A stretch of 64,000 nt of DNA, taken from positions 682,001 to 746,000 of the forward strand of contig NZ_CP072377.1 of the NCBI RefSeq assembly GCF_018128225.1, written 5' to 3'. Under the pieces are notes generated by a model. That model did not search any database. It saw nothing but the letters and a program-made list of their open reading frames with translations, and was not told the DNA's origin. A program made the position numbers and the translations under genes. Origin of the DNA: Leptotrichia sp. oral taxon 218 (GTDB taxonomy: Bacteria > Fusobacteriota > Fusobacteriia > Fusobacteriales > Leptotrichiaceae). Below are positions 24,460-32,354 of the stretch, piece by piece (the stretch's first letter is position 1; the number at the start of each line of letters is the position of its first letter).

Positions 24460-25470
24460 TTATTTTTTTATTTGAACTTTTCTATAATTCTGATAAAGTA
24501 TTTTTACAAAATCATATTCAAATGGTGAATTTAAATCTCCATATTTTAAATTTATTAATGAACGCAAGTTAAGTCCTGTAACTACAGGTCTTGTAAATCC
24601 ATATGCAGTTTTGTCAAAAATACCTGTGTCAAAAAAAAGTTTATCTTCGACAACGCCTCTGGCTGCACCTTCAATCGCACCGTCAATTCCACTTCCAATG
24701 GCATCTCTAACATTACTTGGACCAGCAAGTGGTAAAATTAAGTAAGCTCCACTTCTAGCACCATAATGTCCGAATGTTTCCCCCATTGTTTCATAGTCTT
24801 TTTTTAATCCCATTTTAGTTGCCACATCAGTCACTCCTAAAACTCCAACAGTCGAATTTACAGCAAATCTTCCAAGTGCATTTATAGCTTTTCCAGGTTT
24901 TAGCTGCAGCATTGAATTTACAAAAGTTGGAATTTCCTTAAAGTTTCCGAAAAAGTTTGAAATCCCTGTCCTTACAGGTTTTGGAACAACTGCTCCGTAA
25001 ATTCGTGACGCTGGATAAGCAATTTTTCTGTCAAATTGAGTGTTAAAAGCATACATTCTTCGGTTAAATGGCTCAAGCGGGTCATTTAATGTGCCTCCCA
25101 TTCCAGTTAAATCAAGAACTTTGCTAGAAACGATGTATTCATCGTCAAGTCCTTCGATATTATTTGCCAAATCTCCGTAACTATCCTGCTCAAAAGCAAT
25201 ATATTTATTGTTATCAATTTTTTTATTTTTCTTTTTTAAATTTGTCATTTTAAATTTTTCTACATTGTTTTTAGCTGGAAGCTCATCTTTTTCATCTACA
25301 AATTCAATATAAATATTATCATTTGCTTCTTTTTCTGACTCATCTAAATAACTAACCGTATCGGTATTTTTAATTTCTGGATAAAATTCGTCGTTATCCG
25401 CATAAGTAATCGCACAAGCTGAAATAACGGCACCAAGTATTAATAATTTATTTTTATTAAATTTTGTCAT
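24460..25470 (-). CDS. mlaA: MlaA (VacJ) family lipoprotein
   Basis: A 336-residue protein. Residues 1-19 form a signal with lipobox I-S-A-C19; residues 20-125 are a poorly conserved acidic/lysine linker; residues about 125-330 are the MlaA domain, starting with the diagnostic D-P-L-E-P-F-N-R-R-M-Y-A-F-N and including V-P-K-P-V-R-T-G-I-S-N-F-F-G-N and G-P-S-N-V-R-D. MlaA sits in the outer membrane and removes phospholipids from its outer leaflet. The linker is longer than in E. coli MlaA. It starts one base after the stop of the hydrolase gene. No other mla gene is in the window. Confidence 0.9.
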   Translation of the reverse strand: MTKFNKNKLLILGAVISACAITYADNDEFYPEIKNTDTVSYLDESEKEANDNIYIEFVDEKDELPAKNNVEKFKMTNLKKKNKKIDNNKYIAFEQDSYGDLANNIEGLDDEYIVSSKVLDLTGMGGTLNDPLEPFNRRMYAFNTQFDRKIAYPASRIYGAVVPKPVRTGISNFFGNFKEIPTFVNSMLQLKPGKAINALGRFAVNSTVGVLGVTDVATKMGLKKDYETMGETFGHYGARSGAYLILPLAGPSNVRDAIGSGIDGAIEGAARGVVEDKLFFDTGIFDKTAYGFTRPVVTGLNLRSLINLKYGDLNSPFEYDFVKILYQNYRKVQIKK

Positions 25471-25471
25471 T

Positions 25472-26797
25472 TTACTCTTCCTCCAATTTTTCTACCATCA
25501 AGTTTGCCATGTCGTTGTGCCAAAGAAGTCCTGTATGTCCTCCAAATGGTACTAAAACTTTATTTGAAAAAGTATTTTTTATAAAATCTAAATCTTTTTT
25601 AGAAAGCAAAATATCATTTTCTGAAGTGATAAAGACAATATTTTTATTATTTTTTTCTATAAAATCTTTATGATTTTTCAAATCAAAGTCAGCTAAAAAT
25701 TGATTCAGCGTCAAATCAGGATGTTTATATTTCTTTAAATAAGGATATAAAATTTCTGTCGCATATTCTTCAAATGAAACAGAAAAACCTTCTTGAAATT
25801 CTTTTGTTACAGAGTCAAATCTTTTATAATGCTTTTTATCTGAAAGTCGTCCATAAGCGTTATTTCCGCTGAAAACTTCTCCTGCGAAAGTCATGTTTGC
25901 CGAATAAAATCTAAATAAAAGTCCAGTCAATATTTCAAAATCTTTTTCTCCAAGATTAAATTTTCCAAGTGATGCAGAAATATCTGTAGAAGAAAATTCA
26001 TTTAATTTGATGGAATCGTCATTTACAATTTTCGAAAAAATATTATCTAAATATTTTTCCAAACTTTTTACATCAAAAATCCCATTTTTTACTAAATAAT
26101 TGTCCAATTTTTTAGTCGATGTAAGAATACTTATTGGAGAATTTAAAAGTAGAGATTTTTCTATTCCAATTTTTTTCTTTTCAGCATCCAATTCTTGTAG
26201 CAAAAGCGATTGAAATCCACCTAAACTATATCCTGAAACATAAGTTTTTGAAATTTTCATTCCATCTTTTTTTTCTTCAGAAATAGCTCGTGTAATCAAA
26301 TCATACATGTTATCAGTTTCATCTTTCATATATCCAGCATATTTATTTTTGTCTTGAGATACGATATAAGGCATGGTTGTTGGTGAACTAAACGATATTA
26401 CATTATAACCTTTATCATAAAATATGTTGGCTAAATAAAGCGATAACCCGCTGTTATAAGTCGATCCAGTTCCTGAGATAATAATCATAAGCGGTGCTTT
26501 TTCTTTTTGTTCCCAGACACCATAATCATATGTACTCCATTGTCTTAAAATTTCAGGTATTTTCTTAGTAGCCTTAAATCTTTTAACTTTAGGTCCTTTT
26601 GCGTGTTTAAATTTATAATATTGTTCTGTCGGTGTTCCAAGGACAGTTGATATTATAGCACTTTCCTTATAAGGATAGTCAGCTGCTATTTGTGAAATGT
26701 CAGTTTCGGAAAATCCAATAATTGAAATTGCAAAAATAGCAGCAAATAATAATTTTTTTAACATATTTTTTTGGGAAAAGTTTAATATTTTCCACAT
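25472..26797 (-). CDS. Exported alpha/beta hydrolase (lipase/esterase-like) linked to MlaA
   Basis: A 441-residue protein with a signal peptide whose hydrophobic core is residues 14-29. The hydrolase marks are I-I-S-G-T-G-S-T-Y near 110 (oxyanion region), the nucleophile elbow G-Y-S-L-G-G near 200, and a late G-G-H-T-G-L-L-W-H (catalytic His candidate near 426). Coupled to mlaA in one operon, it may act on phospholipids or other lipids in the periplasm; no substrate is proven. The ATG at 26797 is kept because it has the GGAG site, although an internal ATG eleven codons later would give a tidier signal peptide. Confidence 0.75.
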   Translation of the reverse strand: MWKILNFSQKNMLKKLLFAAIFAISIIGFSETDISQIAADYPYKESAIISTVLGTPTEQYYKFKHAKGPKVKRFKATKKIPEILRQWSTYDYGVWEQKEKAPLMIIISGTGSTYNSGLSLYLANIFYDKGYNVISFSSPTTMPYIVSQDKNKYAGYMKDETDNMYDLITRAISEEKKDGMKISKTYVSGYSLGGFQSLLLQELDAEKKKIGIEKSLLLNSPISILTSTKKLDNYLVKNGIFDVKSLEKYLDNIFSKIVNDDSIKLNEFSSTDISASLGKFNLGEKDFEILTGLLFRFYSANMTFAGEVFSGNNAYGRLSDKKHYKRFDSVTKEFQEGFSVSFEEYATEILYPYLKKYKHPDLTLNQFLADFDLKNHKDFIEKNNKNIVFITSENDILLSKKDLDFIKNTFSNKVLVPFGGHTGLLWHNDMANLMVEKLEEE

Positions 26798-26898
26798 ACG
26801 CTCCTTTCTTTTTTTCTAAAATTTTTTTTAATATAAATTTGCTTATACATATTTTATCAAAAATAAACTAAAATTTCTAGAAAAACTTTTATTAAATT

Positions 26899-26926
26899 AG
26901 AATAACAGATGTTATACATAGGTGAA
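26899..26926 (-). promoter_or_regulatory. Promoter with operator for the hydrolase-mlaA operon
   Basis: On the - strand: TTCACC (26926-26921), 16-base spacer, TATTCT (26904-26899). Palindrome ATAACA-TC-TGTTAT lies at 26915-26902, part of GTATAACATCTGTTAT, which differs by one base from the operator of the FadL-like gene. The -35 bases belong to the end of a transposon remnant. Confidence 0.55.
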
Positions 26927-26960
26927 CTACTCCCACTTATAGAAAGCCTGCGACTTCTTG
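26923..26960 (-). repeat. IS200/IS605-type right-end remnant, copy 1
   Basis: On the - strand the 38 bases run from CAAGAAGTCG through TTCTATAAGTGGGAG to TAGTTCA. The same end is found at 30295-30331 and 36215-36252. Hairpin-forming ends finishing in TTCAC, without long inverted repeats or a transposase, fit decayed IS200/IS605 elements. The family name is an inference from this pattern. The rest of 26798-27094 holds two promoters and no gene. Confidence 0.5.
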
Positions 26961-27017
26961 TTATCTTTTTGTTAAAAAAAATTTTTTGAAAATAATAAAA
27001 ATAAAATATATAATTTC

Positions 27018-27046
27018 TTGAAAATTTAAGAAAAAATTAGTATAAT
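27018..27046 (+). promoter_or_regulatory. Promoter of gpmI
   Basis: TTGAAA (27018-27023), 17-base spacer, TATAAT (27041-27046), 48 bases before the gpmI start. Confidence 0.8.
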
Positions 27047-27094
27047 AAATGTAGTAAGTGAAAATTTTACATATTAATTTGAAAGGACAATAAG

Positions 27095-28630
27095 ATGAAA
27101 AAAAGACCTGTAGTTTTAGTAATTTTAGATGGTTGGGGAATTAATCACCACGACGATCAAGTTAATGGAATAAAAATGGCAAAACCATTAAATTTCGAGA
27201 GATATAAAAAAGAATATCCTTTTACAGAACTTCGTGCTGATGGAGGACATGTTGGACTTCCAGACGGACAATTTGGAAACTCTGAAGTTGGACATACGAA
27301 TATTGGAGCAGGAAGAACAGTTTTCCAAATGCTTCCAAAAATTTCAAAAGCAATTAACGATGGTTCAATTTTAGAAAACGAAGTTTTAGCAAATGTGATG
27401 GACACAACTAAAAATAATGGTAAAGCTCTTCATATCTTAGGACTTGCATCTGATGGTGGAGTTCACTGTCACATTGACCATATTATTGGATTAGTTGATA
27501 TGGCAGCTAAAAAGGGACTTACAGAAGTTTATGTTCACCCTATTACAGATGGAAGGGATACAGCGCCTGAAAGCGGAGTAAATTATTTGGCTCAGTTGCA
27601 AGAAGGCTTGGATAAAATTGGCGTTGGAAAAATCGCAACTGTAATTGGAAGATATTATGGAATGGACAGAGATAACAACTGGGACAGAGAAAAATTAGCT
27701 TACGATGCGTTGACTATCGGAGATGGAGAAGTTTACCCAACTGCTGATGAAGCAATCAAAGCGTCTTATGCAAAAGGTGTAACTGATGAATTTGTAGTTC
27801 CTGTTAAAATTGGTTCAAAAGACAATGGATTAATCAAAGATGGAGATGGAGTAATTTTTGCAAACTTCAGACCAGATAGAGCAAGACAGCTTACAAGAAT
27901 GTTTATTGATTCAGAATTTAAAGGATTTGACAGAAAAGTTTATCCTAAAGTAAACTTTGTTACAATGGCTCAATATGATGCATCATTTGATTCGCCAATC
28001 GCTTTCCCACCTGAAAAAATAGTAAACTGCTTTGGGGAAGTTGTTTCAAAAGCTGGATTAATTCAAGTAAGAACAGCAGAAACTGAAAAATATGCACATG
28101 TTACATTCTTCTTCAACGGTGGAAAAGAAGAACCTTATCCAGGAGAAATCAGATTGCTTTCTGATTCACCAAAAGTTGCAACTTATGACTTGCAGCCAGA
28201 AATGAGCGCTTACAAAGTAAAAGACAGATTAATCGAAGAATTAAATACAGGAAAAGTTGACACAGTTATCTTAAACTTTGCAAATCCTGACATGGTTGGA
28301 CATACAGGAAATGTACAGGCAGTAATTGAAGCTTGTCAAGCTGTGGATAATTGCTTAGGACAAATTGTAAGAAAAGTGCTAGAAATGGACGGAGCATTAT
28401 TTATAACTGCAGATCACGGAAATGCTGATTTATTAGTAAATCCAGAAACAGGAGAACCTCATACAGCTCACACTGTAAACCCTGTTCCATTCATCTTCAT
28501 TTCAAACGACATGAAAGATGCTAAATTAAGAAAAGGTGGAAAATTAGCTGATATTGCACCTACAATGTTAGAACTTTTAGGATTGGAAAAACCTGCTGAA
28601 ATGGATGGAAGCAGTTTGATAGAAAAATAA
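27095..28630 (+). CDS. gpmI: 2,3-bisphosphoglycerate-independent phosphoglycerate mutase
   Basis: A 511-residue manganese enzyme of glycolysis, turning 3-phosphoglycerate into 2-phosphoglycerate. Motifs: L-V-I-L-D-G-W-G start (metal Asp), catalytic Ser in F-G-N-S-E-V-G-H near 62, H-x-H-x-D-H and D-G-R-D-T near 125-155, F-R-P-D-R-A-R-Q near 260, and the metal-binding T-A-D-H-G-N-A-D near 445 with H-T-A-H-T-V near 460. Full length. Single gene unit with its own promoter. Strong biased codon use suggests high expression. Confidence 0.97.
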   Translation: MKKRPVVLVILDGWGINHHDDQVNGIKMAKPLNFERYKKEYPFTELRADGGHVGLPDGQFGNSEVGHTNIGAGRTVFQMLPKISKAINDGSILENEVLANVMDTTKNNGKALHILGLASDGGVHCHIDHIIGLVDMAAKKGLTEVYVHPITDGRDTAPESGVNYLAQLQEGLDKIGVGKIATVIGRYYGMDRDNNWDREKLAYDALTIGDGEVYPTADEAIKASYAKGVTDEFVVPVKIGSKDNGLIKDGDGVIFANFRPDRARQLTRMFIDSEFKGFDRKVYPKVNFVTMAQYDASFDSPIAFPPEKIVNCFGEVVSKAGLIQVRTAETEKYAHVTFFFNGGKEEPYPGEIRLLSDSPKVATYDLQPEMSAYKVKDRLIEELNTGKVDTVILNFANPDMVGHTGNVQAVIEACQAVDNCLGQIVRKVLEMDGALFITADHGNADLLVNPETGEPHTAHTVNPVPFIFISNDMKDAKLRKGGKLADIAPTMLELLGLEKPAEMDGSSLIEK

Positions 28631-28649
28631 AATTTTTTATTAAAAAATT

Positions 28650-28678
28650 TTGTATTTTTTAACAATATGTAGTATAAT
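28650..28678 (+). promoter_or_regulatory. Promoter of crr
   Basis: TTGTAT (28650-28655), 17-base spacer, TATAAT (28673-28678), 48 bases before the crr start. An AT-only hairpin (AAAATTTTTTA/TAAAAAATTTT) just upstream may end gpmI transcription. Confidence 0.75.
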
Positions 28679-28725
28679 ATATTATAATGATTTAATAAAA
28701 AAATAAATATATTGGAGGAAAGAAA

Positions 28726-29247
28726 ATGGGATTATTTGATTTATTCAAAAAAGGAAAAAAAGAAAAAGAAGAAGTAAAACAAGAATTTGAAGGGAAAATA
28801 ATCGCACCGATTTCTGGTACAATTATGCCTTTATCTCAAGTTCCTGATGAAGTTTTTGCTCAAAAAATGGTAGGAGATGGAATTGCAATTGAACCAAATG
28901 CGTCAGGTGTAATGTTGGCACCAGCTGCAGGAAGAGTTGAAAAAATCTTTGATACTAACCACGCATTTAGTATTGTAACACCAGCAGGAGTAGAAATTTT
29001 CGTTCACTTTGGAATGGACACAGTTCAATTGGAAGGAAAAGGTTTCGAAAGAATTTCAGAAGAAGGTGCAGTTGTAAAAGCTGGAGATCCATTAATTAAA
29101 TACGATTATGATTTCTTAAAAGCAAATGCAAAATCAATAATCACACCAGTAATTATTTCAAACTATGAAGATTACAGTTCATTAAATCCAGTTGAAAGTG
29201 GAGAAGCTAAAGCTGGGGAAACAGTAGTTTTGAATATTCAAAAATAG
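28726..29247 (+). CDS. crr: PTS sugar-specific EIIA component, glucose type
   Basis: A 173-residue cytoplasmic phosphocarrier of the IIA-Glc family. Domain starts near residue 22 (I-I-A-P-I-S-G). H94 in I-F-V-H-F-G-M-D-T is the phosphorylated His and H79 in T-N-H-A-F is the partner His. It takes phosphate from HPr and passes it to an EIIB domain, and can report sugar state to other systems. A lysine-rich N-terminal 20 residues may be a membrane-contact helix, as in E. coli IIA-Glc. Stands alone, with its own promoter and terminator, so it probably serves several permeases that lack a IIA domain. Confidence 0.93.
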   Translation: MGLFDLFKKGKKEKEEVKQEFEGKIIAPISGTIMPLSQVPDEVFAQKMVGDGIAIEPNASGVMLAPAAGRVEKIFDTNHAFSIVTPAGVEIFVHFGMDTVQLEGKGFERISEEGAVVKAGDPLIKYDYDFLKANAKSIITPVIISNYEDYSSLNPVESGEAKAGETVVLNIQK

Positions 29248-29256
29248 TTAATGAAG

Positions 29257-29298
29257 AAATAACTCTTTTAGTTGATTCTAAGAGAGTTATTTTATTTT
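29257..29298 (+). terminator. Terminator of crr
   Basis: Stem AATAACTC...TTTAG with CTAA...GAGTTATT (one bulge on each side), six-base loop, then TTTATTTT. Confidence 0.8.
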
Positions 29299-29394
29299 AC
29301 AGAATATTTTTATTTTATTTAAAAAATTTAAAAATTTTTTAGTTAATTAATATTATTGTGATAAAATTTAAAATAAATTTAGGAGAAAAAATAA

Positions 29395-30138
29395 ATGAAA
29401 AAGTATGGAAAAAGTATTTTGTTAATAATGGTACTTATGATTTTTGCAAGTTGCGGAAAAAAAGAGAGAAGCTTTAAACCAGCTCCTAAGCCAAAAATTG
29501 TGTCGGCAATTGATGAAAAAGTGAAAAAATTGACAGAAGCAGCTCAAAAAGGGGATGTGGCAGCACAAACTGAACTTGGAGAAATGTATCTTTTTGGAAA
29601 AGAAGTTCCAAAAGACCCTAAAAAAGCACTTATGTGGTCGACAAAAGCGATGAAAAAAGGAAATGAAATAGCAACCACAAATGTAGGAATAATATATTTT
29701 GAAGGATTTGGAGTTAAAAAAGATTATAAAAAGGCATCTGAACTTTTTAACAGAGCTATGGACAGAGGAAATATGAATGCTGAAATGAAAGCTCCAAGAT
29801 ATTTGGGAATTATGGCAGAAAAAGGTCTGGGAACAAAAAAAAATTTGGAAGATGCAATTTTTTATTATGAGATGGGAGATAGTGCTGGAGATATTGTTTC
29901 TCAATATAATTTAGCAAAGATTTATGAAAGTCAAAATAATTATAAAAGAGCAATTGAGCTTTATAAAAATGCTGAAGGAAGAAAAGATGTGGAGGCAGCG
30001 CCAATGTTAGTCGCACTAGGAGATTTGTATAAAGAGGGAAAAGGTGTGGCTAAAAATACCAAGGAAGCTAGAAAATGGTATGAAAAAGCAGTGGAAGCGG
30101 GAAGCAGCGAGGCAAAATTAAAATTAGAAAAATTATAA
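29395..30138 (+). CDS. Sel1-repeat lipoprotein
   Basis: A 247-residue protein with a lipoprotein signal (lipobox F-A-S-C20-G) followed by a short basic linker and five Sel1-like repeats (A-x-x-G-x-x-x-A-x-x-x-L-G-x-x-Y...G-V-x-K-D-x-x-K-A). Sel1 lipoproteins are periplasmic or outer-membrane scaffolds that mediate protein contacts in signalling or envelope assembly; the partner is unknown. A TAAAAT -10 box in TGTGATAAAAT context lies about 35 bases upstream. Confidence 0.85.
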   Translation: MKKYGKSILLIMVLMIFASCGKKERSFKPAPKPKIVSAIDEKVKKLTEAAQKGDVAAQTELGEMYLFGKEVPKDPKKALMWSTKAMKKGNEIATTNVGIIYFEGFGVKKDYKKASELFNRAMDRGNMNAEMKAPRYLGIMAEKGLGTKKNLEDAIFYYEMGDSAGDIVSQYNLAKIYESQNNYKRAIELYKNAEGRKDVEAAPMLVALGDLYKEGKGVAKNTKEARKWYEKAVEAGSSEAKLKLEKL

Positions 30139-30196
30139 AATAATGAATAAAAATATAAAAATTTAAAAAGAAATATCAAATTTTAAAAAAATGTGG

Positions 30197-30202
30197 TATA
30201 AT
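30197..30202 (+). promoter_or_regulatory. -10 box of the helicase leader transcript
   Basis: TATAAT preceded by TGTGG; no good -35 is visible 17 bases upstream. It would start a transcript near 30209 with a 240-base leader ahead of the helicase gene. Confidence 0.45.
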
Positions 30203-30230
30203 GATATATACTACAAAAAAATAAAAAAGA

Positions 30231-30334
30231 CAGGGTAGGAACTACCCGAAGAGCTTGGTAAATATATTTGGCTAGTCATGCGCAGATATTTCCCAAGAAG
30301 TTTCCACTTCTAAAAGCGGGAAGTAGTTCACTAT
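30231..30334 (+). ncRNA. Structured leader containing an IS605-type right end (omega-RNA-like)
   Basis: Three stems in a row: GGGTAG/CTACCC (30233-30247); CTTGG/CCAAG plus AAATAT/ATATTT (30254-30297) around a 20-base loop; then the right-end hairpin from CAAGAAGTTTCC to GGGAAGTAGTTCAC (30295-30331) shared with 26923-26960 and 36215-36252. In TnpB-type transposons a guide RNA lies at this end, so this looks like a fossil of one. No tnpB is present. It is now inside the leader of the DEAD-box helicase. The rest of 30139-30448 is AT-rich filler. Confidence 0.4.
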
Positions 30335-30448
30335 AAAAGATAATTGTGAAATTAATTAAGTCAATTAATTAAATAACTGATTAATAATATTAAAATTAAA
30401 TATAAATAAAAAAATAAAAAAAGAGAAAAAGGAAGGTAATTTTAAAAG

Positions 30449-32191
30449 ATGCAGAAATTTGAAGATTTTGGATTAAGTACAGAAATGCTTAATGCATTAA
30501 GTAAAAAAGGATTCGAGGAGCCAAGTGAAATACAAAAGTTGGTACTTCCCGAATTATTAAAGGAAAGAACGCACTTAATAGGACAAGCACAGACAGGAAC
30601 AGGAAAAACGGCAGCATTTAGCATTCCAATCCTAGAAACTATTGAATCTGATAAAACTGTTAAAGCGTTAATTTTAGCACCTACAAGAGAACTTGCAAAT
30701 CAAGTGGCTGATGAAATTTATTCGTTAAAAGGTGAAAAAGACTTAAAAGTTTTGGCAGTTTACGGTGGTGCATCTATCGAAAATCAAATTAGAAGATTAA
30801 AATTAGGAGTTGACATTGTAGTTGGAACTCCTGGAAGAGTTATGGACTTGATGAATAAAAAAGTCTTAAAAGTGGATAATTTAGATTATTTCGTATTAGA
30901 CGAAGCAGATGAAATGTTAAATATGGGATTTATTGAAGATATCGAAGAGATACTTAAAAAGACAAACGATGAGAAAAAAATGTTATTTTTCTCAGCTACG
31001 ATTCCTAAACCAATTTTAGCAATAGCTAAAAAATTTATGCCAGAATATAAATTGTTAAAAGTTGCAAAAAAAGAATTGACTACAAATTTGACGGAACAAA
31101 TTTATTATGAAGTTAAGCAAGAAGATAAGTTTGAAGCATTGTGCAGAGTTTTGGACTATGAACAGGATTTTTATGGAATTGTGTTTTGTAGAACAAAATC
31201 AGAAGTTGACGATGTTACAAATAAACTGAAAGCTAGAAACTATGATGCTGAATGTATTCACGGAGACATCACTCAAGCGTTAAGACAAAAAGCGCTAGAT
31301 TTATTCAAGAAAAAAGTGTTGACAATTCTTGTGGCTACAGATGTTGCGGCAAGAGGAATAGATGTAAGTAATTTAACACATGTAATTAATTATTCAATTC
31401 CACAAGAAGCTGAATCTTATGTTCACAGAATTGGAAGAACTGGAAGAGCTGGACAAAAAGGGATTGCAATTACATTTGTGACACCTAGAGAAGCAAGTAA
31501 ATTGGCACAAATTAAAAGAATTACAAAAACTGACATCAAAAGAGAAGACATACCAAATGTGGAAGAGATTTTGAATGCTAAAAAAGAAGCATTAATCGCC
31601 TATGTTGAAGAAATTATAAAAGAAGACGACCACAGCGCTTACGATGAATTGGCAAATAATTTACTCCAAGGAAGAGATCCAAAACAAGTGTTGGCATCTG
31701 TATTAAGACATGTCTACGAAGATGAGTTTTTACCAGAAAATTATAGTGAAATTCAAGATGTGAAAGTTAAAATTGCGGATAAAACAAGATTATTTATCGC
31801 ACTTGGTTCAAAAGATGGATACAATGTGGGAAGACTGCTTGATTTACTTCACAAAAAAGCAAAAACTCCAGGAAGAAAAGTAAAAGATGTAAAAATTATG
31901 GATAAATATTCATTTATTACAGTACCATTACAAGAAGCGGAATACATCATGAGAGCGTTAAATTCCAAAAATGATTCTAAACCTTTAGTTGAAGAAGCGA
32001 CTGGTGGAAGAAAAAGCGGAGGAAGTGAGAAGAAATCTTCTTCTAAAAAATCTGGAAGAAAAAAATCTTCGAGTAAAAAAAGTTCTTCAAAAAAAGACAA
32101 AAAAGAAAAGAAAGATAAAAAAGATAAAAGAGATAAAAAAGAACGAAAAGATAAGAAAGACAAAAAATCTAAGAAAAAATCTAAAAAATAA
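30449..32191 (+). CDS. DEAD-box RNA helicase (DeaD/CshA type with DbpA-like RNA-binding domain)
   Basis: A 580-residue helicase. Q motif F-x-D-F-G-L-S near 4-10, motif I A-Q-T-G-T-G-K-T near 46-53, P-T-R-E-L-A (Ia), D-E-A-D (II) near 150, S-A-T (III), and H-R-I-G-R-T-G-R-A-G-Q (VI) near 330. Residues about 437-505 match the DbpA RNA-binding fold (I-A-L-G-S-K-D-G-Y-N-V-G-R-L-L). The last ~70 residues are a Lys/Ser tail with K-K-D-K repeats, likely for RNA contact. Roles in ribosome assembly, RNA decay or cold growth are usual. It has a long structured leader and its own terminator. Confidence 0.93.
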   Translation: MQKFEDFGLSTEMLNALSKKGFEEPSEIQKLVLPELLKERTHLIGQAQTGTGKTAAFSIPILETIESDKTVKALILAPTRELANQVADEIYSLKGEKDLKVLAVYGGASIENQIRRLKLGVDIVVGTPGRVMDLMNKKVLKVDNLDYFVLDEADEMLNMGFIEDIEEILKKTNDEKKMLFFSATIPKPILAIAKKFMPEYKLLKVAKKELTTNLTEQIYYEVKQEDKFEALCRVLDYEQDFYGIVFCRTKSEVDDVTNKLKARNYDAECIHGDITQALRQKALDLFKKKVLTILVATDVAARGIDVSNLTHVINYSIPQEAESYVHRIGRTGRAGQKGIAITFVTPREASKLAQIKRITKTDIKREDIPNVEEILNAKKEALIAYVEEIIKEDDHSAYDELANNLLQGRDPKQVLASVLRHVYEDEFLPENYSEIQDVKVKIADKTRLFIALGSKDGYNVGRLLDLLHKKAKTPGRKVKDVKIMDKYSFITVPLQEAEYIMRALNSKNDSKPLVEEATGGRKSGGSEKKSSSKKSGRKKSSSKKSSSKKDKKEKKDKKDKRDKKERKDKKDKKSKKKSKK

Positions 32192-32213
32192 AAAAATAAA
32201 TTTATAAAAAGTA

Positions 32214-32260
32214 AAATTTCTATTAATTTTTGATTATTTGAGTTAATAGGAATTTTTTTT
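32214..32260 (+). terminator. Terminator of the helicase gene
   Basis: Stem AAATTTCTATTAA/TTAATAGGAATTT with a 16-base loop and an eight-T tail. Confidence 0.75.
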
Positions 32261-32354
32261 CTAAAAATAACAAAAAAAATAATGAAAAAAGGTTAAAAAT
32301 GTGATATAATTTTGGAAGTTAAGTTAAAACAAAGAAAAGAAAGGAAATTATAAA

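Noticed and set aside
29422-29904. A 160-codon - strand frame opposite the Sel1 lipoprotein gene
   Set aside because: Cys/His/Phe-rich translation of Lys/Glu codons read backwards; no start signals; the + strand gene is clear.
31849-32163. A 104-codon - strand frame rich in Leu/Ser/Phe
   Set aside because: It is the antisense of the Lys/Ser tail of the DEAD-box helicase.
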